From: UBA4132 sp037133675 | GTDB taxonomy: Bacteria > Pseudomonadota > Gammaproteobacteria > Methylococcales > Methylomonadaceae | DNA length: 64,000 bases | Reading direction: 5' to 3' | NCBI GenBank assembly: GCA_037133675.1 | Contig: JBAXNR010000004.1 | Location: forward strand, 19,088-83,087 | Shown here: positions 34,176 through 42,336 of the stretch, one piece after another | How the letters are laid out: every line of letters begins with the position of its first letter | Numbering within the stretch: the first letter of the stretch is position 1 | The notes under the pieces: generated by a model | Told to the model about the DNA's origin: nothing | The model's database searches: none | Seen by the model: the letters and a program-made list of their open reading frames with translations, nothing else | Position numbers and translations under genes: made by a program

Positions 34176-37100
34176 ATGGAAGACGAAGTATTAGCCAATG
34201 CGGGCGTTGATGTTTTTGAAGAGTTATTCAAATTAATATTCACTAAACTCTATGATGAAATGGAAAGCTGGCGCGATAGAAAAAAACATTTAGTATTCAG
34301 AAACTATGGCGATACTGAAACCGAATTAAAAGCCAAAATTCAAGATTTATTTGATAAAGCGAGGGGTAAATGGGAAGGGGTATTTACCGAAGATTCTAAA
34401 CTACAACTAACCCCCAGCCATTTATCGGTGTGTATATCTTCATTAGAATCCGTGATGCTATTTAATTCTAATTTAGACGTGGTAGATGAAGCGTTTGAAT
34501 ATTTAATTAATAAATCCAGCAAAGGTGAAAAAGGGCAGTATTTCACGCCGCGTTATGTCATTGATATGTGCGTAAAAATGCTTAATCCACAAGAGCATGA
34601 AACCTTAATAGATACTGCCGCTGGTTCGTGTGGTTTTCCTGTGCATGGTATATTCCATGTCTGGGAAGCGATATTAAAATCCGAAGGGCTAACCAAAAGT
34701 CATTTATTCACCGCTGAACAAAAACCGCCGCGTTGTATTGATTATGTGCAGAATAAAGTTTTTGCAATTGATTTTGATGAAAAAGCCGTGCGTGTCGGGC
34801 GTACCCTTAATTTAATTGCAGGCGATGGACAAACCAATGTTTTACATTTGAATACACTGGATTATGAACGCTGGGATGAAAAAACCAAAGACGAAAATTG
34901 GACAGATATTTACGGCGAAGGCTGGAAAAAATTACGCAAAATGCGGACAGATAAAAATAGTAATCGTGATTTTCAATTTGATATATTAATGGCAAATCCA
35001 CCGTTTGCAGGTGATATAAAAGAAACCCGTATTTTGGCTAAATATGAATTAGGTAAAAAAGACAACGGTAAATATCAAACTTCTGTCGGGCGCGATATAT
35101 TATTTATTGAACGCAACTTAAGTTTTTTAAAAGCAGGTGGACGTATGGCGGTGGTATTACCACAAGGGCGTTTTAATAATTCAAGTGATAAACAAATCCG
35201 TGAATTTATTGCGGGGCATTGCCGAATATTAGCGGTAGTAGGTTTGCATGGCAATGTATTTAAACCGCATACAGGGACAAAAACCAGCGTGTTATTGGTG
35301 CAGAAATGGGATGATGTGCTTTGCCCTAAAGTCGATGATTACCCGATATTCTTTGCCACTATGCAGGAATCCAGCAAAGATAATTCAGGCGATAAAATCT
35401 ATGTTACGCAAGCCGATGGTTCGCCGTTGCTTGATACGCATGAGCATTTGATTGTTAAACATGATTTATTTAATCACGACGGTTTAACGCAAGACGGTAT
35501 AGCCGAAGCGTTTATTGAATTTGCTAAGAAGGAAAACTTAAGTTTTTTTGATTTAGACCTGCAAGGTTTTAAAAACCTCGCAGGTCTTTATGCTGAACCA
35601 TTTAATGAAGTGAAATATTTGGCGTTGTTGGAAAGGTTGGAAATTTCAGAAATTAATTTATCCCATGTCGAAAATAATTTCAGATTAGACCCTGAATTTT
35701 ATGGCAAACACTTTCGTTTAATTACAGAAAAAATAAAGTCAAAACCGCATCAACGATTTGGTGATATGTGCCATTTATTTGATGGTCCATTTGGTTCTGA
35801 CTTTCATTCATCTGGCTATGCTAAAGATGGTGTTCCCATTATAAGAATGCAAAATATCAAAAAATCTGGAATATTTGATGATACAGATATTGAGTATGTA
35901 AGTTATGAAGATGCCGAACTTCTTAAAAAGCATACTGCTTATCCATACGATATTATTACTACAAAAATTGGATTTTTAGGTTATACAGCTATTCTTCCAT
36001 CAACAAATGAAAAATATATATTTAGACGTGAATTAACGAAGATTGTAATTAAAAACCCTGAAATATTAGCGAATTATTTATGTACTTTTTTAAATACAGA
36101 ATACGGGCGAAAACAGGCATATAGATTTGCAAGTGGAACAACAAGAGATAGGGTTCTACTGATTAATCAAAGAGATTTTGTTGTGCCTATTTTTAGTAAT
36201 ATATTTCAAGAGGCGATTGAAACTTTCCTTAAATTTGAAGAAAAAATTAGGGAAGAATCAAAGCTTACATATTTCCAAGCCGAAACCCTACTACTTAACG
36301 CCCTAGGTATGGCGGATTTTTCACCCAGCACCGAAAATATAAATATTAAATCATTCAAAGATTCCTTTCTTGCCACAGGTCGCTTAGATGCCGAATATTA
36401 CCAGCCGAAGTATGACGAATTAGAAAACAAAATAAAAAACTACATCCCCTCTCGTTCCCACGCGCTGCGTGGGAATGAATTCAGCACCGCGCCTGCGGTG
36501 CAAGACGCGGCGCGTCTAACACTGCATTCCCACGCAGCGCGTGGGAACGAGGAAACTGTTTCGCCTTTGTCATATAAAAGCCTAAATGAATTTATTGAAA
36601 ATTATTCAACTGGCTACCCTTATAAAAGCGAAGATTATTTAGAAAATTCAGGTGTTCCTTTAATTCGCATTAACAATATTAAAAAAGGATTTTTAGATAT
36701 ATCAAATACAGCCTATTTGCCAATTGAACAAATGGAAATTAGCGAAAAAGATATTGCAGTCGAAGGTGATATTTTACTTTCTATGTCTGGCACAATTGGC
36801 AACACTTGCGTTATTCCAGAAGGCATTACTGCTTTAATAAATCAAAGAATAATGCGATTTACGCCAAAAAACTATAACCCATTAGTTCTAATGCTAATCC
36901 TCAATTCTATTATGGGTGAATATCAACTTGAACGTGTAGGAACAGGCGGCGTTCAAACTAATATCTCTAGCAACGACATCAATAAAATAATTATCCCTAT
37001 TTTACCCGATGAAATCCAAGCTAAAATCGCCGAATTAATACAACAAAGCTTCACCCTAAAAGCCCAAAGTGAACAGTTATTAGCCACCGCAAAACGCGCC

Positions 37101-37181
37101 GTAGAACTCGCCATTGAAACCAACGAACAAACCGCGCTGGACTATATAACCGAAGCGACAAACACAGGAATACAAACCTAG
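34176..37181 (+). CDS. Fused N6-adenine methylase and specificity subunit (type I/IIG-like R-M)
   Basis: A 1001-residue protein. HsdM-like N-terminal helices (1-110), the SAM motif region DTAAGSCGF at 146-154 and the catalytic NPPF at 274-277 mark an N6-adenine methylase. From about residue 490 it carries two target-recognition domains (GDMCHLFDGPFGSDFHSSGY and NEFIENYSTGYPYKSEDYL) with helical spacers, as in HsdS. It thus combines M and S in one chain, with a nuclease domain in the frameshifted upstream frame; no translocase HsdR is nearby. Two palindromic elements lie in frame inside it (35555-35587 and 36451-36551), and its stop codon lies in a third palindrome. Start ATG 34176 is internal to the ancestral gene. 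Confidence 0.85.
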   Translation: MEDEVLANAGVDVFEELFKLIFTKLYDEMESWRDRKKHLVFRNYGDTETELKAKIQDLFDKARGKWEGVFTEDSKLQLTPSHLSVCISSLESVMLFNSNLDVVDEAFEYLINKSSKGEKGQYFTPRYVIDMCVKMLNPQEHETLIDTAAGSCGFPVHGIFHVWEAILKSEGLTKSHLFTAEQKPPRCIDYVQNKVFAIDFDEKAVRVGRTLNLIAGDGQTNVLHLNTLDYERWDEKTKDENWTDIYGEGWKKLRKMRTDKNSNRDFQFDILMANPPFAGDIKETRILAKYELGKKDNGKYQTSVGRDILFIERNLSFLKAGGRMAVVLPQGRFNNSSDKQIREFIAGHCRILAVVGLHGNVFKPHTGTKTSVLLVQKWDDVLCPKVDDYPIFFATMQESSKDNSGDKIYVTQADGSPLLDTHEHLIVKHDLFNHDGLTQDGIAEAFIEFAKKENLSFFDLDLQGFKNLAGLYAEPFNEVKYLALLERLEISEINLSHVENNFRLDPEFYGKHFRLITEKIKSKPHQRFGDMCHLFDGPFGSDFHSSGYAKDGVPIIRMQNIKKSGIFDDTDIEYVSYEDAELLKKHTAYPYDIITTKIGFLGYTAILPSTNEKYIFRRELTKIVIKNPEILANYLCTFLNTEYGRKQAYRFASGTTRDRVLLINQRDFVVPIFSNIFQEAIETFLKFEEKIREESKLTYFQAETLLLNALGMADFSPSTENINIKSFKDSFLATGRLDAEYYQPKYDELENKIKNYIPSRSHALRGNEFSTAPAVQDAARLTLHSHAARGNEETVSPLSYKSLNEFIENYSTGYPYKSEDYLENSGVPLIRINNIKKGFLDISNTAYLPIEQMEISEKDIAVEGDILLSMSGTIGNTCVIPEGITALINQRIMRFTPKNYNPLVLMLILNSIMGEYQLERVGTGGVQTNISSNDINKIIIPILPDEIQAKIAELIQQSFTLKAQSEQLLATAKRAVELAIETNEQTALDYITEATNTGIQT
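35555..35587. repeat. 33-bp palindromic element in frame inside the methylase gene
   Basis: Arms AGACCTGC..GGTTTT and AAAACCTCGCAGGTCT, one mismatch. Eleven codons long, translated as DLQGFKNLAGL from about residue 461. It lies in the linker between methylase and first recognition domain, where an insert is likely to be tolerated. Confidence 0.82.
36451..36551. mobile_element. 101-bp inverted-repeat element in frame inside the specificity region
   Basis: Perfect 27-bp terminal inverted repeats at 36451-36477 and 36525-36551 (ends CTCGTTCCCACGCGC...). Two inner hairpins, GCACCGC/GCGGTGC and GACGC/GCGTC, fill the centre. GC content is far above the surrounding gene. The reading frame stays open, adding about 34 residues (RSHALRGNEFSTA... 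to ...HAARGNE) between the spacer helix and the second recognition domain. The repeated SHA-RGNE peptide is the footprint of the two arms. Confidence 0.92.
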
Positions 37182-37193
37182 GTTTGTACTCCT
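37166..37193. repeat. Palindrome containing the R-M gene stop codon
   Basis: TACAAACCTAGGTTTGTA at 37171-37188 is a perfect palindrome, extended by AGGA/TCCT arms with one mismatch. The TAG stop of the methylase-specificity gene is at its centre. Confidence 0.8.
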
Positions 37194-37215
37194 TGAAATA
37201 AACTGGAGAATAATC

Positions 37216-37416
37216 ATGATTAACGTAGCTATTAATAATGAAAACACTATAAAACTTGCCCAACAATTGGGGCATCATTCAAATTTACAAGAAACCATTG
37301 AAAAAGCAATTGAAATGTATGTTCAATATTTAGAACAACAAACTATTAGCCAAGAATTTGGTACAGTGGATTTTGCCGAAGATTACGATTATAAAAAACA
37401 ACGTGGGGTATTATGA
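37216..37416 (+). CDS. Antitoxin of a VapBC-type pair
   Basis: A 66-residue protein of the short antitoxin kind: an N-terminal INVAINNENTIKLAQQLG helix-containing segment and an acidic tail (FAEDYDYKKQRGVL) that would wrap the toxin. An AGGAG-like GGAG lies before the ATG. It overlaps the PIN toxin gene by four bases (ATGA), the classic coupled arrangement. It would neutralise the toxin and probably repress its own promoter. Confidence 0.82.
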   Translation: MINVAINNENTIKLAQQLGHHSNLQETIEKAIEMYVQYLEQQTISQEFGTVDFAEDYDYKKQRGVL

Positions 37417-37826
37417 GCGTTTTGGTTGATACCTGTATTTGGTCTTACGCATTACGGCGACAGAATAATGCACTTAATCAAAAAATAATTGATGAATTAA
37501 ATAATCTGATTCATCAAAGACAAGTGATTATGTTAGGTGCGATTCGTCAAGAAATATTGTCAGGTATTGCTCATGAATCCCAGTTTGAGCGTATTCGTAC
37601 TAAATTACGAGCCTTTTCTGATTATCCAATTTCAACGGCAGATTTTGAAACTGCCGCACAGTTTTATAATCGTTGCCGTGCTAAAGGTGTACAAGCTTCA
37701 AATACCGATTTTCTACTTTGTGCAATCGCACATTGTCATGATTTTACTGTATTTACGTTGGATAAAGATTTTTACCATTTTAAAAAGCACTTGGATTTTA
37801 AGTTAAATTTGATTGAAAAGAGCTAA
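37413..37826 (+). CDS. vapC: PIN-domain ribonuclease toxin (VapC-type)
   Basis: A 137-residue PIN domain. The acidic site is visible as Asp6 in LVDTCIW, Glu47 in IRQEILSG, Asp99 in SNTDFLLCAIA and Asp117/Asp119 in TLDKDF. Toxins of this family cut tRNA or rRNA. Its last codons overlap a 90-bp copy of the 3' end of the upstream methylase-specificity gene, so the VapBC pair is bracketed by a direct duplication. Confidence 0.9.
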   Translation: MSVLVDTCIWSYALRRQNNALNQKIIDELNNLIHQRQVIMLGAIRQEILSGIAHESQFERIRTKLRAFSDYPISTADFETAAQFYNRCRAKGVQASNTDFLLCAIAHCHDFTVFTLDKDFYHFKKHLDFKLNLIEKS

Positions 37827-37911
37827 ACGTACCGTTGAACTCGCTATTGAAACCAACGAACAAACCGCACTGAATACTATAATTGGATATATAAACACAG
37901 GAGTTCAAATC
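37822..37911 (+). repeat. Duplicated 3' end of the R-M gene behind vapC
   Basis: This stretch repeats 37089-37178 with moderate divergence. In the R-M frame it would encode AKRTVELAIETNEQTALN, against AKRAVELAIETNEQTALD in the intact gene. The shared core GAAACCAACGAACAAACCGC is identical. It then runs into a GTCCTGAGTTTATCGAAGGA-type dispersed repeat. It is either an insertion duplication or the tail of a lost second specificity gene. Confidence 0.9.
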
Positions 37912-37983
37912 CTGTCCTGAGTTTATCGAAGGACTGGATTGTATTCCAAAACCACAACTTACCCTCATTGGACACCACACAGC

Positions 37984-39321
37984 ATGGCACGCAGATCACG
38001 CAAAAAACCATTACCCGAAACCCCTGTTAGAGTCACTATTGAATCCTTAACCCATGACGGACGCGGCGTAGCTCATGTCGATGGTAAAGTCATTTTTATT
38101 GATGAAGCCTTACCCACCGAAGACGTTGAATTTGTTTATACCGAAAGCCGTAAAGATTACGCGGAAGGACGCGTGGTTAAGTTACACAGCCGCGCTGAAG
38201 ATCGCGTGGATGCGTTATGTCCGCATTATGGCGTGTGTGGCGGTTGTAGTTTTCAACACGTTGAATCCTCGGCACAAATACGCATTAAGCAAGATTTGTT
38301 GATTGACCAATTCAAACGCATAGGCAAAATCGAGATTCCCGAATTATGGCAACCGTTAACAGGTGAACATTGGGGTTATCGCCGCAAAGCCCGCATGGGT
38401 GTTAAGTATGTCGCTAAGAAAAATAATCGGGTGTTAGTGGGTTTTAGAGAACGCCGTCATCCGTATTTAGCCGAAATTGATAGCTGTATTGTCATGCACC
38501 CGATGGTTGGTACACGGTTAATTGCGTTGGGTGAAATGATAGCTCAGTTGAGTATACGCGATAAAATTCCGCAAATTGAAGTCGCCATTGGTGATGAAAA
38601 ATGTGTGTTATCGATTCGTGTATTAGAACCGCCGACTGCTGATGATGTAGAGATTATGAAAGCGTTTGAGCGTGAACATCCGCTGACCCTGTGTTTGCAA
38701 TCTAAAGGTCCTGATACCATCGTGCCATTAGATGGTGAAGCGGAAGTGATACCTACTTATGCCCTCCCCGACCACGGTATCGAGTTTCACTTTAGACCTG
38801 CGATGTTCACCCAAGTGAATTACGATATTAATCGACAAATGATTAACCGTGTCTTAGAAACGTTAAACTTAAACGAAAACGACAGCGTGTTGGATTTATT
38901 TTGTGGCTTGGGCAATTTTACTCTGCCAATGGCGAAGTATGCAGGTAGCGTGGTGGGTATTGAAGGCGATGCGCCGCTGGTTAATCATGCCAAAGAAAAT
39001 GCACTTTACAATGGCATTAGCAATGCGGAATTTTATGCCGCTGATTTGAGTAAAGACCTTAGCAATGAACCGTGGGCAAACCGCAAATACACTAAAATTT
39101 TGCTCGACCCATCCAGAGCGGGTGCGTCTGAAGTGTTGCATTATTTTAAAAAATGGCAACCTGAACAGATTGTTTATGTGTCCTGCAATCCGTCTACTTT
39201 AGCGCGTGATGCAGGGATTTTGGTCAATGAACTAGGTTATACCTTAGTGAAAGCAGGTGTGATGGATATGTTTCCTCAAACTGCTCATGTCGAATCAATG
39301 GCGTGGTTTCAGAAAAAATAG
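37984..39321 (+). CDS. rlmD: 23S rRNA (uracil-1939-C5)-methyltransferase RlmD
   Basis: A 445-residue enzyme that makes m5U1939 in 23S rRNA. An N-terminal TRAM domain (VTIESLTHDGRGVAHVDGKVIFI) binds RNA. The [4Fe-4S] cysteines are in CPHYGVCGGCSFQHV plus an upstream one. The methylase domain has DLFCGLGNFTLPMA for SAM and the nucleophile Cys in VSCNPSTLARD. The frame is open to 37939, but the first 15 residues are not family-like; I choose ATG 37984 (MARRSRKKP). Gene order rlmD-recJ is convergent here. Confidence 0.95.
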   Translation: MARRSRKKPLPETPVRVTIESLTHDGRGVAHVDGKVIFIDEALPTEDVEFVYTESRKDYAEGRVVKLHSRAEDRVDALCPHYGVCGGCSFQHVESSAQIRIKQDLLIDQFKRIGKIEIPELWQPLTGEHWGYRRKARMGVKYVAKKNNRVLVGFRERRHPYLAEIDSCIVMHPMVGTRLIALGEMIAQLSIRDKIPQIEVAIGDEKCVLSIRVLEPPTADDVEIMKAFEREHPLTLCLQSKGPDTIVPLDGEAEVIPTYALPDHGIEFHFRPAMFTQVNYDINRQMINRVLETLNLNENDSVLDLFCGLGNFTLPMAKYAGSVVGIEGDAPLVNHAKENALYNGISNAEFYAADLSKDLSNEPWANRKYTKILLDPSRAGASEVLHYFKKWQPEQIVYVSCNPSTLARDAGILVNELGYTLVKAGVMDMFPQTAHVESMAWFQKK

Positions 39322-39336
39322 CTAACTTTCAGTATT

Positions 39337-39365
39337 CTGGAATGCAAGTTTCGCTTGCACTCCAG
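39337..39365. terminator. Stem-loop between convergent rlmD and recJ
   Basis: Arms CTGGAATGCAAG and CTTGCACTCCAG around TTTCG, one mismatch, with T runs shortly after on the plus side. It is well placed as a two-way terminator, and is probably a member of the dispersed palindrome set. Confidence 0.7.
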
Positions 39366-39378
39366 TATTCCAAATTTT

Positions 39379-41124
39379 TTAGATGATTTTTTCCAAATAC
39401 TGCAAAATAAACTGTACCGTTCGATTGCCGCGATATTCATTAATATCCAGTTTATAAGCGGCGTTGATTTGCCGTAATCCTAACCAATTTTCTGGTTGAT
39501 CCATGAAAAAGGCAATTGCATCAATCAGCAAATTTCCGTTAGGTTTTCTTAGCACTAATTTAAGATGCCGTTGTCCAACAATTCTCGATTGAATGACATC
39601 GAATATGCCATTAAATAATGGCTCTGGAAATTCTTGTCCCCACGGTCCCGCCTGTTGTAATAGTTCAGCAAACTCAACCGTCATTTCTTGTTCAGTCAAT
39701 TCACCATCGGAGTAGACTTTTTGTTCTAAATCGACAGTCGCCAAACGTTTACTTACCATTTCATCAAATGCCAAGGCAAATGCGGGGTAATCGTGCATCG
39801 TTAAACTTAATCCAGCAGCCATTGCATGACCACCAAATTTACTGAGTAATTGCGGATGTAGACTGGCAATATCACTGAGAACATCACGAATATGCACACC
39901 GACAATGGAACGCGCTGAACCTTTGATTAAATCCTTTCCTGCGGGTGCAAAAGCAATTACAGGGCGGTGAAGTCGGTCTTTGATGCGTGATGCTAAAATA
40001 CCGATAACGCCTTGATGCCAACTTGCATCATACAAACAAACCCCAGCGGGTAAATGTCGTTCATCCAAGGGCTTCATTTCTGCCAAATAAGTCATGGCTT
40101 GTTGTTTCATTACACCTTCAACTTCGCGCCTATCTTGATTCAGTTCGTCTAGTTGTGCGGCGATGGTTTTTGCCAGTTGTGGGTCATCAGTCAATAAGCA
40201 TTCTATGCCTACCGTCATATCATTCATGCGCCCTGCGGCATTGAGTCTAGGGCCGAGGGAAAAACCTAAGTCGGTCGCGGTCAGCGTTGCGGCGTTTTTA
40301 TTGGCTATTTCAATCAATGCCATTAAGCCTTTATGCGCTCGTCCTGTGCGTATGCGTAGCAAGCCTTGATGGACTAAAATACGATTAATTTGATCCAACG
40401 CTGCCACATCAGCAACCGTACCTAAAGCAACATAATCCAATAATTGGGCAAGATTGGGTTCAGCGACTTGCTGTTGTTCAAACCAGTGCAGTTCTCGCAA
40501 ACGGCTACGCAATGCCATTAGCACATAAAACATCACTCCAACTCCTGCTAATGCACCGCTAGGGAAATGATCGTCCACCAGATTAGGATTAACAATCGCA
40601 TCGGCGGAGGGTAATTCAGCGGGCGGCAAATGATGATCGGTGATTAATACCTTTATGCCAGCGTCTTTTGCCGCTTTAACACCGTCAACACTGGAAATGC
40701 CATTATCAACGGTGATAATTACATCGGGCGTTTGTAATTTAACAAGTTCGACGATTTCAGGCGTTAAGCCATAACCGTATTCAAAGCGATTAGGCACAAC
40801 AAAAGCCACATTTTTCGCACCCAGTAATTGCAATCCTTTGAGAGCCACCGCGCAACTGGTCGCACCATCGGCATCAAAATCAGCCACGATGCTAATGCGT
40901 TGTTGCGTATTAATTGCCGTGATTAAATGTTCCACCATCTCAGTCATGCCCGATAATAACCATGGCGATGGTAATTTGGCTAAACTTCTATCCAGTTCTT
41001 CGACTGAACTTAAGCCTCTCGCGGCATAAATCTGGGCTAATATCGGATGAATATCACCGAATGCGGCATTTTTTTTGATGATTACCCGTTGGGTGATGGT
41101 TTTTTTTATACCTTGATAATACAT
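39379..41124 (-). CDS. recJ: Single-stranded-DNA-specific exonuclease RecJ
   Basis: A 581-residue 5'-3' exonuclease of the DHH family, used in recombination and mismatch repair. Motifs: DFDADGATSCAVAL, TVDNGISS, ITDHHLP (the DHH motif) and, in the DHHA1 domain, SKFGGHAMAAGLSL. Length matches E. coli RecJ (577). Upstream lies a hypE fragment on the same strand. The start ATG 41124 fits the family N-terminus. Confidence 0.96.
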   Translation of the reverse strand: MYYQGIKKTITQRVIIKKNAAFGDIHPILAQIYAARGLSSVEELDRSLAKLPSPWLLSGMTEMVEHLITAINTQQRISIVADFDADGATSCAVALKGLQLLGAKNVAFVVPNRFEYGYGLTPEIVELVKLQTPDVIITVDNGISSVDGVKAAKDAGIKVLITDHHLPPAELPSADAIVNPNLVDDHFPSGALAGVGVMFYVLMALRSRLRELHWFEQQQVAEPNLAQLLDYVALGTVADVAALDQINRILVHQGLLRIRTGRAHKGLMALIEIANKNAATLTATDLGFSLGPRLNAAGRMNDMTVGIECLLTDDPQLAKTIAAQLDELNQDRREVEGVMKQQAMTYLAEMKPLDERHLPAGVCLYDASWHQGVIGILASRIKDRLHRPVIAFAPAGKDLIKGSARSIVGVHIRDVLSDIASLHPQLLSKFGGHAMAAGLSLTMHDYPAFALAFDEMVSKRLATVDLEQKVYSDGELTEQEMTVEFAELLQQAGPWGQEFPEPLFNGIFDVIQSRIVGQRHLKLVLRKPNGNLLIDAIAFFMDQPENWLGLRQINAAYKLDINEYRGNRTVQFILQYLEKII

Positions 41125-41254
41125 AACTGACTCGGTTTTGTGACAGACAGACCTTTCAGGTTTTTAAAAGTTTGAAAAGGACTGTGTTCAAGGCTTGATT
41201 ATAGAGTGAATTAGCGTTTAAAGGATATTTATGAATTAATGCGATAAAGTGCAA

Positions 41255-41320
41255 TACCGCGTACGTTGGGTTAAATTGTGTAGGTTGTGGGTGAGCTTGC
41301 GAACCCCAACGTACGCGGTA
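41255..41320. repeat. Inverted-repeat element after the hypE remnant
   Basis: TACCGCGTACGTTGGG on the left faces CCCAACGTACGCGGTA on the right, a perfect 16-bp match, with GGTTGTGGGTGAGCTTGCG between. It lies where hypE should continue and so marks the probable breakpoint of that gene. Confidence 0.85.
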
Positions 41321-41335
41321 CGCGGTGAGTTGTAC

Positions 41336-41428
41336 CACCCGCGCCAGTAATTGCTGCATCAAGCGACCGCCGCCGTGTGCCGTAACGATTTGTTCATATT
41401 GCAAAGGTAAGGGACAGGTTAATTCCAC
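41336..41428 (-). pseudogene. hypE: hypE remnant (N-terminal 31 codons)
   Basis: The peptide MELTCPLPLQYEQIVTAHGG then GRLMQQLLARV matches the start of HypE (TCPLPL..AHGGGGRLMQQLI). HypE dehydrates the HypF-made thiocarboxamide to thiocyanate for the [NiFe] site CN ligands. Here the frame runs out of homology after 31 codons into a palindromic repeat and ends at 41156; the other 300 or so residues are absent. Genomic order hypC-hypD-hypE is otherwise kept: this lies downstream of hypD on the same strand, 908 bases away. Confidence 0.8.
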
Positions 41429-41470
41429 TGATTCACTCCAAGTTTATTTTTTCATCGTTCCAACGCATGA

Positions 41471-41549
41471 GTTTTCGCGGCTAAGAGCCGCTCCTACAAA
41501 ATTAAACCGTTCTAATAGCTACATAGTAGGAGCGAGCCTTGCTCGCGAC
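41471..41549. repeat. REP-like doublet (family C) facing head to head, locus 1
   Basis: A unit GTTTTCGCGGCTAAGAGCCG...CTCCTAC (41471-41497) and a related unit GTAGGAGCGAGCCTTGCTCG (41526-41549) face each other across 28 bases. The same two units occur in swapped order at 55492-55571. It touches the transposase remnant at 41547. The pairing is like bacterial interspersed REP doublets. Confidence 0.85.
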
Positions 41550-41669
41550 TGGATTGTTATGAATATAGTCCAGTTTTCCCCGCATAATGGTTTCGTTAAA
41601 CATTAGTTCAGCATGAACACCCTCTTGCCACAACTGATATTTGCGGTCGGTTCGGTGTGCTAACGGTGT
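41547..41669 (-). pseudogene. Remnant of a REP-associated tyrosine transposase (RAYT)
   Basis: A 41-codon stretch without start encodes TPLAHRTDRKYQLWQEGVH, then AELMFNETIMRGKLDYIHNNPV. The KLDYIHNNPV motif and the preceding Y-Q-x-W-Q-E-G are hallmarks of the C-terminal half of IS200-like REP-associated transposases. The catalytic HxH and most of the protein are missing. It is bounded on both sides by palindromic repeats: the family C doublet directly after PV, and the element 41675-41717 on the other side. Confidence 0.82.
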
Positions 41670-41674
41670 AGCAA

Positions 41675-41717
41675 GATAGGATGCGCTGAGGAACGAAGCG
41701 CATCATTTTATCCTATC
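41675..41717. repeat. Palindromic element beside the RAYT remnant
   Basis: GATAGGAT on the left faces ATCCTATC on the right; inside is GATGCGCTGAGGAACGAAGC with a GCGC-ended hairpin (GATGCGCT/AGCGCATC). It lies just after the HigA-like gene. Confidence 0.75.
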
Positions 41718-41732
41718 GCTTTGATTGACTAA

Positions 41733-42014
41733 TCACGCAACCACTTCAAGTAATAGTTCAGGGTGCTTTTCTGCAACACGCAACAATATTTTTGCCGCGC
41801 CCGATGGTGAGCGTCTGCCTTGTTCCCATTGTTGTAAGGTTCGCACAGAAACGCCCATGAGTTCAGCAAATTGTACTTGAGAAAGTCCAGTAGCGTGGCG
41901 TACTGAGGCGACAGGGGATAAAACGGTTTCGGTCACGCGCACCGCTTGCCCTGCTTTCATCTGCTTAACCGATGCTAATAAGTCATTCTGAAATTGTGCC
42001 ATTTCTTTATCCAT
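41733..42014 (-). CDS. HigA-like HTH antitoxin
   Basis: A 93-residue protein with a Cro/C1-type helix-turn-helix: RHATGLSQVQFAELMGVSVRTLQQWEQGRRSPSGAAKILL, residues about 39-78. It follows the RelE-like toxin gene with an 8-base overlap, the toxin-first order of HigBA systems. It should bind toxin and operator. The pair lies between hypD and the hypE remnant, and so was probably inserted in the hyp operon. Confidence 0.85.
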   Translation of the reverse strand: MDKEMAQFQNDLLASVKQMKAGQAVRVTETVLSPVASVRHATGLSQVQFAELMGVSVRTLQQWEQGRRSPSGAAKILLRVAEKHPELLLEVVA

Positions 42015-42324
42015 GTTCTACCTCGTGTTTTAGTTTTGCGAGAAACTCAGTGGGCAAATTGTCAAACTTGGCTTTGGTATAGGCAATCAACAACCATACC
42101 CGACCATCTGAACCGTTGAAATAGATAACCCGAACACCACCGCGTTTGCCTATTCCTGAACGTGACCAGCGTACTTTTCGGCAACCACCAGAGCCTTGAA
42201 TAACATCGCCCGCTAACGGATTTTTTGCTATCCAATCCACAAACACAATACGCTCAGCATCCGTCCAGATGTCAGCGGCATAGCGTTGAAAAGTAGCGGT
42301 TTCGGCGACTGTATTGATAGACAT
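42007..42324 (-). CDS. RelE/HigB-family toxin
   Basis: A 105-residue RelE-fold protein: FVDWIAKNPLAGDVIQGSGGCRKVRWSRSGIGKRGGVRVIYFN followed by VWLLIAYTKAKFDNL, typical of the HigB2/RelE branch that cleaves mRNA on the ribosome. Catalytic basic residues (Arg, Lys of KVRWSRSGIGKRGG) and a late Tyr/Lys are present. It starts 12 bases after the hypD stop. Confidence 0.85.
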   Translation of the reverse strand: MSINTVAETATFQRYAADIWTDAERIVFVDWIAKNPLAGDVIQGSGGCRKVRWSRSGIGKRGGVRVIYFNGSDGRVWLLIAYTKAKFDNLPTEFLAKLKHEVEHG

Positions 42325-42336
42325 GATAAACGCTAT

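Noticed and set aside
41156..41428. A 90-codon frame that could be called a small hypothetical gene
   Set aside because: Only the first 31 codons have homology (HypE); the rest reads through a palindromic repeat. Treated as a pseudogene.
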